Assembly: GCF_002005145.1 (NCBI RefSeq)
Contig: NZ_CP019698.1
Location: 1,488,001-1,552,000, forward strand
Direction: 5' to 3'
DNA: 64,000 bases
From: Desulforamulus ferrireducens
GTDB taxonomy: Bacteria; Bacillota; Desulfotomaculia; Desulfotomaculales; Desulfotomaculaceae
A program made the translations under genes and the position numbers. The notes under the pieces are model-generated. The model was not told where the DNA came from. It did no database searches and saw nothing but the letters and a program-made list of their open reading frames with translations. This document shows positions 43,902 through 50,364 of this stretch, piece after piece (positions within the stretch are counted from its first letter, which is position 1; the number at the start of each line of letters is the position of its first letter).

Positions 43902-44326
43902 TGGAAATACACAAGTTATCACTTTTCACTTTTTAAAGATCATCCCATGGATGGTCTGTTTGCTATGCTCTTTTTTAGTTTGTGCCCCCGTGGAGCTGGT
44001 TTCAGACTTCGACTCCTCACAAAAGATTTGTATATAATCATCTGCTAACCTATTGATTGGGTTTCCTTTCTGGCACAGAGAAATCTAAGTTAGAGAGATA
44101 ATTCACAAGATAAATATATATTTTTATCATTTTTTTAAAATATAGTCAATAGTTTTTTGTGTAAATTTATGTCGAAAACGTAAGGGGCTTTTAGTAAAAC
44201 CTGACATAAATTAAGTAAACGGCTAATAAAGAGCAAATTCAGTGGTACATGGTGTTTTACTTTTATTAAAATTAAATCTATAATGTAATCAAGATAAAGC
44301 GTGGGAAGGAAAAAGGAGGTAAAATT
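43902..44326. other. A+T-rich region after the IS110 transposase
   Basis: The first ~100 bases probably contain the right end of the IS110 element. AATTTATGTC and GACATAAATT (about 44164-44213) form a separated inverted repeat. A promoter for the next small ORF is plausible: TTTACT (44256-44261), 17 bases, TATAAT (44279-44284). I see no gene in the rest. Confidence 0.45.
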
Positions 44327-44407
44327 ATGCGTAAATTATTCCAAGGTTTTCTAGATTTTGCAGATTATGCTTTTAGATATCTGTATATCAGAGGGGAAAG
44401 AAAATAA
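44327..44407 (+). CDS. 26-residue amphipathic peptide of unknown function
   Basis: A short ORF with a near-ideal ribosome site (AAAAGGAGGTAAAATT before ATG 44327) encodes MRKLFQGFLDFADYAFRYLY followed by IRGERK. A promoter-like pair (TTTACT-17-TATAAT) lies 43 bases upstream of the start codon and a strong terminator begins at the stop codon, so it forms a complete transcription unit. The peptide is rich in aromatic residues, with basic ends and an acidic patch. I do not recognise it. A membrane-surface peptide, a leader peptide or a small toxin are possible. Confidence 0.55.
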   Translation: MRKLFQGFLDFADYAFRYLYIRGERK

Positions 44408-44440
44408 AAAACAACGCCATTACATGGCGTTGTTTTTTAT
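44408..44440 (+). terminator. Terminator of the 26-residue ORF
   Basis: AACAACGCCAT-TAC-ATGGCGTTGTT followed by TTTTATTTT directly after the stop codon. Confidence 0.88.
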
Positions 44441-44594
44441 TTTGTCAATAGATTTTTTAAAATTTTATTTAAAAAATACTATCCGTCTGGAATGGACAAA
44501 TGTCTGAATATATAAACTTTATTCCAACATATTGCACAATGTCCAAAATAATATACAATAGGAATGTACAATTTAATATTATTCTGGATGATGT

Positions 44595-44757
44595 TTGCGG
44601 GAGAGTGGCCCATGGGCCCGCCGAAGGAGTAATACTCTCAGGTACTTTTTGCAAGTGGAACCGCTGACGGACAGGACTCTGGAGAGACCCTTTTTTGGGC
44701 GCCGAAGGGGCAATGACAAAATCTTGTCTTAAATCTCTCAGGCAAAAGGACAGAGAA
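44595..44757 (+). promoter_or_regulatory. Tandem glycine riboswitch
   Basis: Two glycine aptamers lie in tandem. The first spans GCGGGAGAGTGGCC..GCCGAAGGAGTAATACTCTC..AGG..ACCGCTGACGGACAGGACTCTGGAGAGACCC. The second has GGGCGCCGAAGGGGCAATG..AATCTCTCAGGCAAAAGGACAGAG. The conserved GCCGAAGGRG, CTCTCAGGYA and GGACAGAG blocks are all present. It precedes a sodium:amino acid symporter, which fits glycine-controlled uptake or removal. Confidence 0.95.
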
Positions 44758-44821
44758 GCAATACAGGAGCAGGTGTTTCATTCCATGCTGCTTATTCCTG
44801 TGCTTCTACCATTGTCCTCAG

Positions 44822-44854
44822 AGTCAAATCACATCGATTTGACTTTTTTATTTT
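44822..44854 (+). terminator. Terminator in the glycine riboswitch expression platform
   Basis: AGTCAAAT-CACATCG-ATTTGACT followed by TTTTTATTTT, lying between the aptamers and the symporter start. Glycine binding presumably prevents this stem and turns the gene on. Confidence 0.82.
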
Positions 44855-44884
44855 ACCCATAATTTAAGAAAGGAAGCGAAGAAG

Positions 44885-46258
44885 ATGGATTACATTAAAT
44901 TATTGGACCAAATAGACAGTTTTGTGTGGGGGCCGCCATTACTGATTTTATTGGTCGGAACCGGTATTTTACTAACCCTCAGGCTAAAGTTAATACAGGT
45001 TTTCCGTCTACCCATGGCCTTAAAGTTAATCTTCACTGCCAGGAATAACGGCAGCGGTGATGTTACTAGTTTTGCTGCCCTTTGCACTGCGTTGGCCGCC
45101 ACTGTGGGGACAGGCAACATTGTGGGTGTGGCTACTGCTGTAAAGGCCGGTGGACCTGGTGCAATCTTTTGGATGTGGATGGCCGCCTTCTTTGGTATGG
45201 CCACCAAATATGCAGAGGGTCTGCTGGCTGTCAAGTACCGCTCGGTGGATGCCAATGGTCAAATCTCCGGTGGACCCATGTATTACATTGAGCGGGGTTT
45301 GGGTAAAAAGTTTCGCCCTCTGGCTATTATGTTTGCCGCCAGTGGGGTGCTGGTTGCCTTCTTTGGCATTGGTACTTTCCCCCAGGTCAATGCCATTGTG
45401 GATTCTTGCCAATTAACCTTGGGCATACCTAACTATGTTACGGCTATCGTAATTACCTTGCTGGTAGCTCTGGTGACCCTGGGAGGTTTGAAAAGCATTG
45501 CCAGGGTATCATCCAAAATTGTCCCCTTTATGGCGATATTCTATTTGTTTACCTGTGGTTATATTTTGATCAAATTTGCCGACCAAGTGCCCGGTGCTAT
45601 TCAGTTAGTTATTTCCAGTGCCTTTTCCGGTACCGCTGCTGCGGGAGGTTTTTTAGGAGCCACTGTCATGATGGCTATTCGGAACGGCGTGGCCAGGGGT
45701 GTATTTTCTAACGAGTCAGGCTTGGGTAGTGCACCCATTGCGGCAGCAGCTGCAAAAACAAAATGGCCTGCGGAACAAGGACTTATTTCCATGACAGGTA
45801 CCTTTATCGATACCATTATTATCTGCACTTTAACAGGCTTATCTCTGGTGGTTACCGGTGTTTGGGCAGGAGATACCAATGGGGCGGCCATGACCCAGGA
45901 GGCATTTACTGCAGCACTACCAGGGATTGGGCCGGTGATCTTAACCGTAGGTTTAGTGCTATTTGCCTTTACCACCATTTTGGGGTGGAATTATTATGGG
46001 GAACGCTGTTGTGAGTATCTTTTTGGTGTTAAGGGTATCAAGCCTTACCGTATTATCTTTATAGGTTTAGTAGCTACAGGTGCCTTTCTAAAACTGGAAG
46101 CCATTTGGTTGCTGGCAGATATTGTTAATGGCTTAATGGCCATTCCTAACTTGATTGCTTTGCTAGGTCTTTCCGGTGTAGTAGTAATGGAAACCAACCG
46201 TTATTTGGAACATATGGCTAACAGAACACTTTCAGCGGATAAAGAGCAAGCGGCCTAA
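44885..46258 (+). CDS. Sodium:alanine/glycine symporter (AGCS family)
   Basis: A 457-residue transporter with GGAAGCGAAG before ATG 44885 and about ten helices. Family signatures are clear: FAALCTALAATVGTGNIVGV near the N-terminus, ISGGPMYYIERGLGKKF, RGVFSNESGLGSAPIAAAAA, and FTTILGWNYYGERCCEYLFG. AGCS proteins import alanine or glycine with Na+. The tandem glycine riboswitch in its leader indicates glycine as the relevant substrate. It has its own terminator and no partner genes. Confidence 0.94.
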   Translation: MDYIKLLDQIDSFVWGPPLLILLVGTGILLTLRLKLIQVFRLPMALKLIFTARNNGSGDVTSFAALCTALAATVGTGNIVGVATAVKAGGPGAIFWMWMAAFFGMATKYAEGLLAVKYRSVDANGQISGGPMYYIERGLGKKFRPLAIMFAASGVLVAFFGIGTFPQVNAIVDSCQLTLGIPNYVTAIVITLLVALVTLGGLKSIARVSSKIVPFMAIFYLFTCGYILIKFADQVPGAIQLVISSAFSGTAAAGGFLGATVMMAIRNGVARGVFSNESGLGSAPIAAAAAKTKWPAEQGLISMTGTFIDTIIICTLTGLSLVVTGVWAGDTNGAAMTQEAFTAALPGIGPVILTVGLVLFAFTTILGWNYYGERCCEYLFGVKGIKPYRIIFIGLVATGAFLKLEAIWLLADIVNGLMAIPNLIALLGLSGVVVMETNRYLEHMANRTLSADKEQAA

Positions 46259-46263
46259 AACAA

Positions 46264-46290
46264 AAAACACCCCACGGGGTGTTTTTTAAT
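46264..46290 (+). terminator. Terminator after the symporter gene
   Basis: AAAAACACCCC-AC-GGGGTGTTTTTT begins six bases after the stop codon. Confidence 0.88.
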
Positions 46291-46328
46291 ACCTAAAACC
46301 ATACGGACCTAAAGCCTAGCTAATTAAT

Positions 46329-46362
46329 ATGTACACACGGTACATAATTATCTGCAGCCTCA
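46329..46362 (-). promoter_or_regulatory. Candidate SECIS element of the tiny ORF
   Basis: After the UGA (46362-46360) come 14 bases, then AUGUAC-CGUGU-GUACAU (46345-46329): six perfect pairs and a five-base loop with G second. The loop lies 20 bases from the UGA, exactly as at 7632-7665. The palindrome could instead be a protein-binding operator or part of a weak terminator. Confidence 0.4.
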
Positions 46363-46443
46363 GCCGCCTTTGCCGATCATTCTAAACACAAGCAAAACAA
46401 TAATACCAAGAGCTAAAAAGGAACCAATAGTGCTAAGATCCAT
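46348..46443 (-). CDS. Tiny membrane protein with in-frame UGA near the C-terminus, selenoprotein candidate
   Basis: From ATG 46443 (AGGGGGTAGG upstream) the minus strand encodes MDLSTIGSFLALGIIVLLVF and RMIGKGG, then UGA (46362-46360), then Gly-Cys-Arg and TAA. If UGA stops, it is a 27-residue single-helix membrane peptide. If UGA is read as selenocysteine, it is a 31-residue protein ending GGUGCR, a UxC redox pair at the membrane surface like the Cys-rich tails of other tiny membrane proteins. A perfect 6-bp stem with a 5-base loop lies 14 bases past the UGA, the same spacing as in the DsbA-like gene of this window. I do not recognise the family. Confidence 0.5.
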
Positions 46444-46557
46444 CGTACCTACCCCCTTCGTGGCTTAATTTCGATAAAAACCAGGGAAACCCTCTTTTCT
46501 ATTTGTCAGTCATTTGGCAAAATAGTAGTAGCATATTACGCTATAGGGGTGAAAAAT

Positions 46558-46638
46558 TTGAAGCTGGATATTAGGTTTTTAATTGGTGTAGGATTTTTAT
46601 TAATAGCGGCTTTTATTTACTTTACCCAGGTTGCATAA
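46558..46638 (+). CDS. 26-residue single-helix membrane peptide
   Basis: TTG 46558 follows AGGGGTGAAAAAT and opens a 26-codon ORF: MKLDIRFLIGVGFLLIAAFI then YFTQVA. It is one hydrophobic helix with two N-terminal Lys/Arg residues. A TTGGCA..TACGCT promoter-like pair lies just upstream (46514-46542). Small size and lack of a recognised family make it tentative; its codons and RBS look like those of real genes here. Confidence 0.4.
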   Translation: MKLDIRFLIGVGFLLIAAFIYFTQVA

Positions 46639-46730
46639 CCTTGATGATAAATTGATAGGACAACAATTTATTTTTATTAATGAAGCTTATAAAAGCCGGT
46701 CTGCCTGTTTACTGTTTACTAAACAAAAAT

Positions 46731-46773
46731 CGGGAGTGTCGCATAATTTCGGTATGCGACACTCCCGGTTTTT
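46731..46773. terminator. GTGTCGCA-family hairpin between convergent genes
   Basis: CGGGAGTGTCGCAT-AATTTCGGT-ATGCGACACTCCCG, a perfect 14-bp stem, followed by GTTTTTT. It is the best-preserved solo copy of the dispersed hairpin and would terminate the plus-strand transcript. Confidence 0.8.
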
Positions 46774-46789
46774 TAGGGTAAATTATCTC

Positions 46790-47050
46790 TTACTTGTTCT
46801 TACCGGAATTTACCTTTTTGACACCGATAATAGTTTTTAAATCCTTTACCACAGGATAAACTTGTTCAGCTAACGCTTCTAATTTAACTAAAAGTTGTTG
46901 AATCATTTCTATTTTCTCTTCAGCTTTTTTTATGGCGGCTTTGGTATCCCAACGCATAAAAGGATAAGAACGAAGGGCCTGAATCCTCTGCCGTAGCTCT
47001 TTAATCTCCTGTTTTGATTGAAGCTTAATTTCCTCAATTTCTCTCAGCAT
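46790..47050 (-). CDS. 86-residue coiled-coil protein, unknown function
   Basis: ATG 47050 with AGGTGCC upstream. Almost the whole chain is predicted coiled coil: LREIEEIKLQSKQEIKELRQ RIQALR, a break at SYPFMRWDTKAA, then a second helix with KAEEKIEMIQQLLVKLEALA. The C-terminus is Lys-rich (VKKVNSGKNK). Two antiparallel helices joined by a turn seem likely. There is no signal peptide or membrane helix. I do not recognise the family. It is divergent from the repeat-protein gene at 47219. Confidence 0.65.
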   Translation of the reverse strand: MLREIEEIKLQSKQEIKELRQRIQALRSYPFMRWDTKAAIKKAEEKIEMIQQLLVKLEALAEQVYPVVKDLKTIIGVKKVNSGKNK

Positions 47051-47218
47051 CTTTAGGCACCTACCTTTTTTCCCATCATATTACTTAATCCTGAAATTGG
47101 TGCTTTTACCAGCAGAAAAAACTTGTTTTTAGAAAATTGAAAAAGTTAATATCTTTCCTGACCAAGCTTAATATACTTTTCTAAAGACAACTATGGCCAA
47201 AGAAAAGGGGTGGATTTT

Positions 47219-48274
47219 TTGGCTAGGAAAAAGAAAAAAGGTATGAAAGGCGGTAAGCATGTTCAGGCTGAAAAAAGAAGGAACATTGTTTTATTTAAGT
47301 CTGCTAGCGAACCGGTGCAAGTGCCGGATGTATTATATCATCTGAAGAAGCGGTTTAGGTTGTTGGGGGGACAATTTGTAGCCAGTGACAGTGTGCAAGA
47401 TGTTGTTTCCCTGCCATTGGTAAGTGGTGGTTTCGAAAAAAGGAAAAGTGAAGTTGTCATATCCAAGAAAAAGAAGGGGAAAATCGGGGTAACGGAATTT
47501 GTTCCTAGCAGTTGTATTACCGATTCTACAACTCCGGTAGTTCATTTTAAGGTCAAATTACCTACCACTAAAGTTAACAATAAAAAGAAAAGGTTTAACT
47601 ATGCCAGTGAGTTTGTATCGTCCGGTTGTATTACTCAACACATTTCTTTACCTTACATAAAGGTCGAGAAAGATGCAAAACAGGAAAATATTAATTTAGA
47701 TCAACATCATGACCAAGGTATGCGGGGGAAAACTAAATATCGGAGGAGGAGATCCTCAATATTTGTGCCGCCCTGTTGTATTACAGATTCCCCGGCCAAG
47801 GTTTACCATTTCCCCACAGCCAAAAAGACAATGCGCTTTTACAATCCCTTCCCGGATTCCCTGACCCTCACACCGGATATAGTTTATAACTGCAAGACGG
47901 CAAGGAAATTTAAAAAGCAGCAACCCTTCATACCTGCTTCCTGCATGACTTCTCAGCTTTCTCGGCCATTTCAACAAGCAAAGGTAAGACCGGCAATAAA
48001 GTTTATTTATGTGGAGCGGCCTAATACACCGGATATTCTTGGTCCTTCAGTAAAAATCAAAAAAAGGAAAACCAGTAAGGTAATTCCCTTTGTGCCCAAA
48101 AGCTGTATGGTGGAACAGAAACAGTTTTTTTCAAATCCAGTGCAAAAAACAGAGGCTCTGGCAAAAGCAGAGTCACAGACCCTGAGGGAGAAAAAATCAT
48201 TAAGTAATATTTTACCTATTATAGCATTGCTAGCTTTTATTGCTATGGTAGTGGGCTATGTATTACAAAAATAA
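47219..48274 (+). CDS. Highly basic tail-anchored repeat protein with conserved Cys motif, unknown family
   Basis: About 351 residues from TTG 47219 (GGGGTGG five bases upstream; GTG 47210 is the alternative). The N-terminus is Lys-rich (MARKKKKGMKGGKHVQ). About six imperfect repeats of 40-55 residues contain FVPSSCITDS-like motifs: FVASDSVQD, FVPSSCITDS, FVSSGCITQH, FVPPCCITDS, FIPASCMTSQ and FVPKSCMVEQ. They alternate with Lys/Arg clusters and PDIL/PDVL segments. The C-terminus is a single helix (LPIIALLAFIAMVVGYVL) followed by QK, as in tail-anchored proteins. Function is unknown; a surface, spore-layer or nucleic-acid-tethering role is possible. Confidence 0.75.
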   Translation: MARKKKKGMKGGKHVQAEKRRNIVLFKSASEPVQVPDVLYHLKKRFRLLGGQFVASDSVQDVVSLPLVSGGFEKRKSEVVISKKKKGKIGVTEFVPSSCITDSTTPVVHFKVKLPTTKVNNKKKRFNYASEFVSSGCITQHISLPYIKVEKDAKQENINLDQHHDQGMRGKTKYRRRRSSIFVPPCCITDSPAKVYHFPTAKKTMRFYNPFPDSLTLTPDIVYNCKTARKFKKQQPFIPASCMTSQLSRPFQQAKVRPAIKFIYVERPNTPDILGPSVKIKKRKTSKVIPFVPKSCMVEQKQFFSNPVQKTEALAKAESQTLREKKSLSNILPIIALLAFIAMVVGYVLQK

Positions 48275-48448
48275 GTTACTAACGCCAACCACAGGATTGA
48301 TCCATAATTTTTACATGGGATAGCACCCTTCATTTCTGCTTATACTGCAAATAGAAGAAGATATTTTTAAAATTTCGCCATTTTTGCACCAGTATACAAA
48401 GATTTGCCGCTCATATACTAATAGTAGATGGAAGGGGTGATAGAGAAG

Positions 48449-49348
48449 ATGAATCAGTGTCTCTCTATTGGCGCCACCCAGCATATAGATTTGTTGAAGG
48501 ACCGGCTTGGTAGAGAACTGAGGGTAGATGAGAATGAAAGAATCAGAATAAAAATGACCGAAAATCCTGCCGGTAATATCACATTTTTATCCTGTGACTT
48601 CAATGGTAATTTATGCGGTGGTAGACATCAGGATGAGCAAATTTTATTTAAGCACTTTGTAGCTGATATTATATCCGATATTATTATGAATCAATGGGAA
48701 AAAGCTCTTTTACAGGATATCATACGCGAGAATTACTATTATTTTAATGAAGAAGAAAAGAAAACCATTTTGCAATATACCCTGGATTATACCAATGGCA
48801 TCAAAATGTACCCGGGAAAAATGGACCGCCGGGATCGTAAACATTATATTATAAAGAAACTGGTAGAGTATTTTGAGCAAAACAACAGTATTGTAATTGA
48901 CGGTTTTGTTCGTTTTCGATTAAAGGACTACATTAATGAAATTAAAGAAATAGTGGATCAAGCAGTGGACGAATTCCTGATGGAACGGGAGTACCGGGAA
49001 TTCATCCAGCTTTTAAAGTACTTTGTGGAAATCCAAGAATCCAAGGTGCCCTTGGTTAATGTCCTGGTTAATCAAAGGGGAACTTATAAGCTCTATGATG
49101 AAAATCACCGTCCTATCGACAGTGAGTTTTTGGAGGGTTTCATCTTAGATGTGATGGACAATGAAATAAACTATGAAGATTTATTAATCAGTGCCTTAAT
49201 CACCATTGCTCCCAATAAAATCATTTTCCATTATGGTGCACAGAACAAAGTAACTTTAACTTCAACCCTGGATACCATTAAAAATGTATTTGAGGGTAAG
49301 GTAAGTGAGTGTAATGGTTGCCAATTATGTCAAAAACATCAACAATAG
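48449..49348 (+). CDS. ytxC: Putative sporulation protein YtxC
   Basis: A 299-residue protein. ATG 48449 is chosen because GGGGTGAT lies seven bases upstream; the earlier ATG 48428 has no site. FVRFRLKDYINEIKEIVDQA and the following DEFLMEREYREFIQLLKYFV are the core of the YtxC family. The C-terminus carries CNGCQLCQKH, a CxxCxxC cluster that may bind metal. YtxC is a soluble protein associated with sporulation in Bacillus and Clostridia; its activity is unknown. It stands alone with its own terminator. Confidence 0.85.
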   Translation: MNQCLSIGATQHIDLLKDRLGRELRVDENERIRIKMTENPAGNITFLSCDFNGNLCGGRHQDEQILFKHFVADIISDIIMNQWEKALLQDIIRENYYYFNEEEKKTILQYTLDYTNGIKMYPGKMDRRDRKHYIIKKLVEYFEQNNSIVIDGFVRFRLKDYINEIKEIVDQAVDEFLMEREYREFIQLLKYFVEIQESKVPLVNVLVNQRGTYKLYDENHRPIDSEFLEGFILDVMDNEINYEDLLISALITIAPNKIIFHYGAQNKVTLTSTLDTIKNVFEGKVSECNGCQLCQKHQQ

Positions 49349-49359
49349 CTTTGCTCTAA

Positions 49360-49382
49360 CCGCCTGAACAGGCGGTTTTTCT
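49360..49382 (+). terminator. Terminator after ytxC
   Basis: AACCGCCTG-AA-CAGGCGGTT followed by TTTCTATT, 12 bases after the stop codon. Confidence 0.85.
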
Positions 49383-49452
49383 ATTAATTTATTGCACCTC
49401 CTTCGACATTTTGGTATAGTTAATGTCGAATGACAAATGGAGGTTATGTGCG

Positions 49453-50058
49453 GTGCAATGGTGGACAGCTTTATTGATTCCAATCATTGGTGCCTTTATT
49501 GGTTGGATAACTAACTTAATTGCCGTAAAAGCTATTTTTAAACCCTATGAACCGGTGCGCTTGTTTGGCTTACCCTGGGCTATCCAAGGGGTGGTACCCA
49601 AAAGAAGGGCTGAGTTGGCTACCAGTATCGGTGAGGTAGTGGAAAAAGAGTTGCTTAAGGTGGAAGACTTAATTGAGCAGATGAAATCTCCCGAGATCAT
49701 AGAGAAAATAGTAGGCTCTGCCAACAAGTCCATAACTAACATGGTAGAAGAGAAGATTCCCATTTGGGTTCCTAACACTGTTCGCACCATGATCTTGGAA
49801 ATGATGGGGGATATGTTGCACAAACAAATGCCCCAGGTGATTAATCAGATTGTGGATCAGGCCGGTGGCAGTGTGGCAGAAAAGGTTAAACTCTCCAAGC
49901 TGGTAGAAGATCGTTTGAATGCTTATGATATCAGGCATTTGGAAAGAATTATCTTATCAGTAGCTAAACGCGAGCTAAAACATATTGAAATTATTGGTGG
50001 TGTTTTGGGTTTTATCATTGGTTTGGTGCAGGTAACCATTGTTTATCTCTCAACTTGA
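49453..50058 (+). CDS. DUF445 family membrane protein
   Basis: About 201 residues from GTG 49453 (TGGAGG nine bases upstream). An N-terminal membrane helix includes ALLIPIIGAFIGWITNLIAV, the DUF445 signature. FGLPWAIQGVVPKRRAELAT and HIEIIGGVLGFIIGLVQVTI at the C-terminus, with a second helix, are also typical. Related to YheB-type proteins of Bacillus but shorter. Function is not established. The TTGACA box of the thrS promoter overlaps its stop codon region. Confidence 0.85.
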   Translation: MQWWTALLIPIIGAFIGWITNLIAVKAIFKPYEPVRLFGLPWAIQGVVPKRRAELATSIGEVVEKELLKVEDLIEQMKSPEIIEKIVGSANKSITNMVEEKIPIWVPNTVRTMILEMMGDMLHKQMPQVINQIVDQAGGSVAEKVKLSKLVEDRLNAYDIRHLERIILSVAKRELKHIEIIGGVLGFIIGLVQVTIVYLST

Positions 50059-50083
50059 CATCGGGTTTAAGTTTCTCTATAAT
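50055..50083 (+). promoter_or_regulatory. Sigma-A promoter of the thrS T-box leader
   Basis: A consensus TTGACA (50055-50060) and TATAAT (50078-50083) are separated by exactly 17 bases, ending about 20 bases before the T-box leader. Confidence 0.88.
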
Positions 50084-50099
50084 AAGTCCTAATTTAATA

Positions 50100-50338
50100 T
50101 TTACGCAATGATAAGGAAAAGTACATCAGTGTGCTCGTCCAGAGAGGAAATGCCAAAGGCTGTAAGCATTTCCCGATACTGCTGAATGGAAAACCACCTT
50201 GGAGCAACTTGCTGAAAGGCTAGTAAGCAAGTCGGCAGGACACCGTTATTGTCCTTTGAGGTGGGAGTGCAAACTCCAACCAGGGTGGAACCGCGGAAAC
50301 ATCCCGTCCCTGATTTTTTCAGGGGCGGTTTTTTATTT
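50100..50338 (+). promoter_or_regulatory. T-box riboswitch (threonine) upstream of thrS
   Basis: The leader has the T-box AGGGTGGAACCGCGG (50282-50296) and a terminator CCGTCCCTG..CAGGGGCGG with a T run (50303-50337). The specifier loop GGAAAACCACCTTGGAGC puts ACC (50193-50195), a Thr codon, where the pheS leader has TTC. Uncharged tRNA-Thr would favour antitermination. Confidence 0.95.
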
Positions 50339-50364
50339 TTGGCAAACTGAAAGGAGTTTTGAGC

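Noticed and set aside
44164-44213. Inverted repeat AATTTATGTC..GACATAAATT as ends of a mobile element
   Set aside because: The arms are only 50 bases apart, A+T-rich and have no duplication; an operator or chance is as likely.
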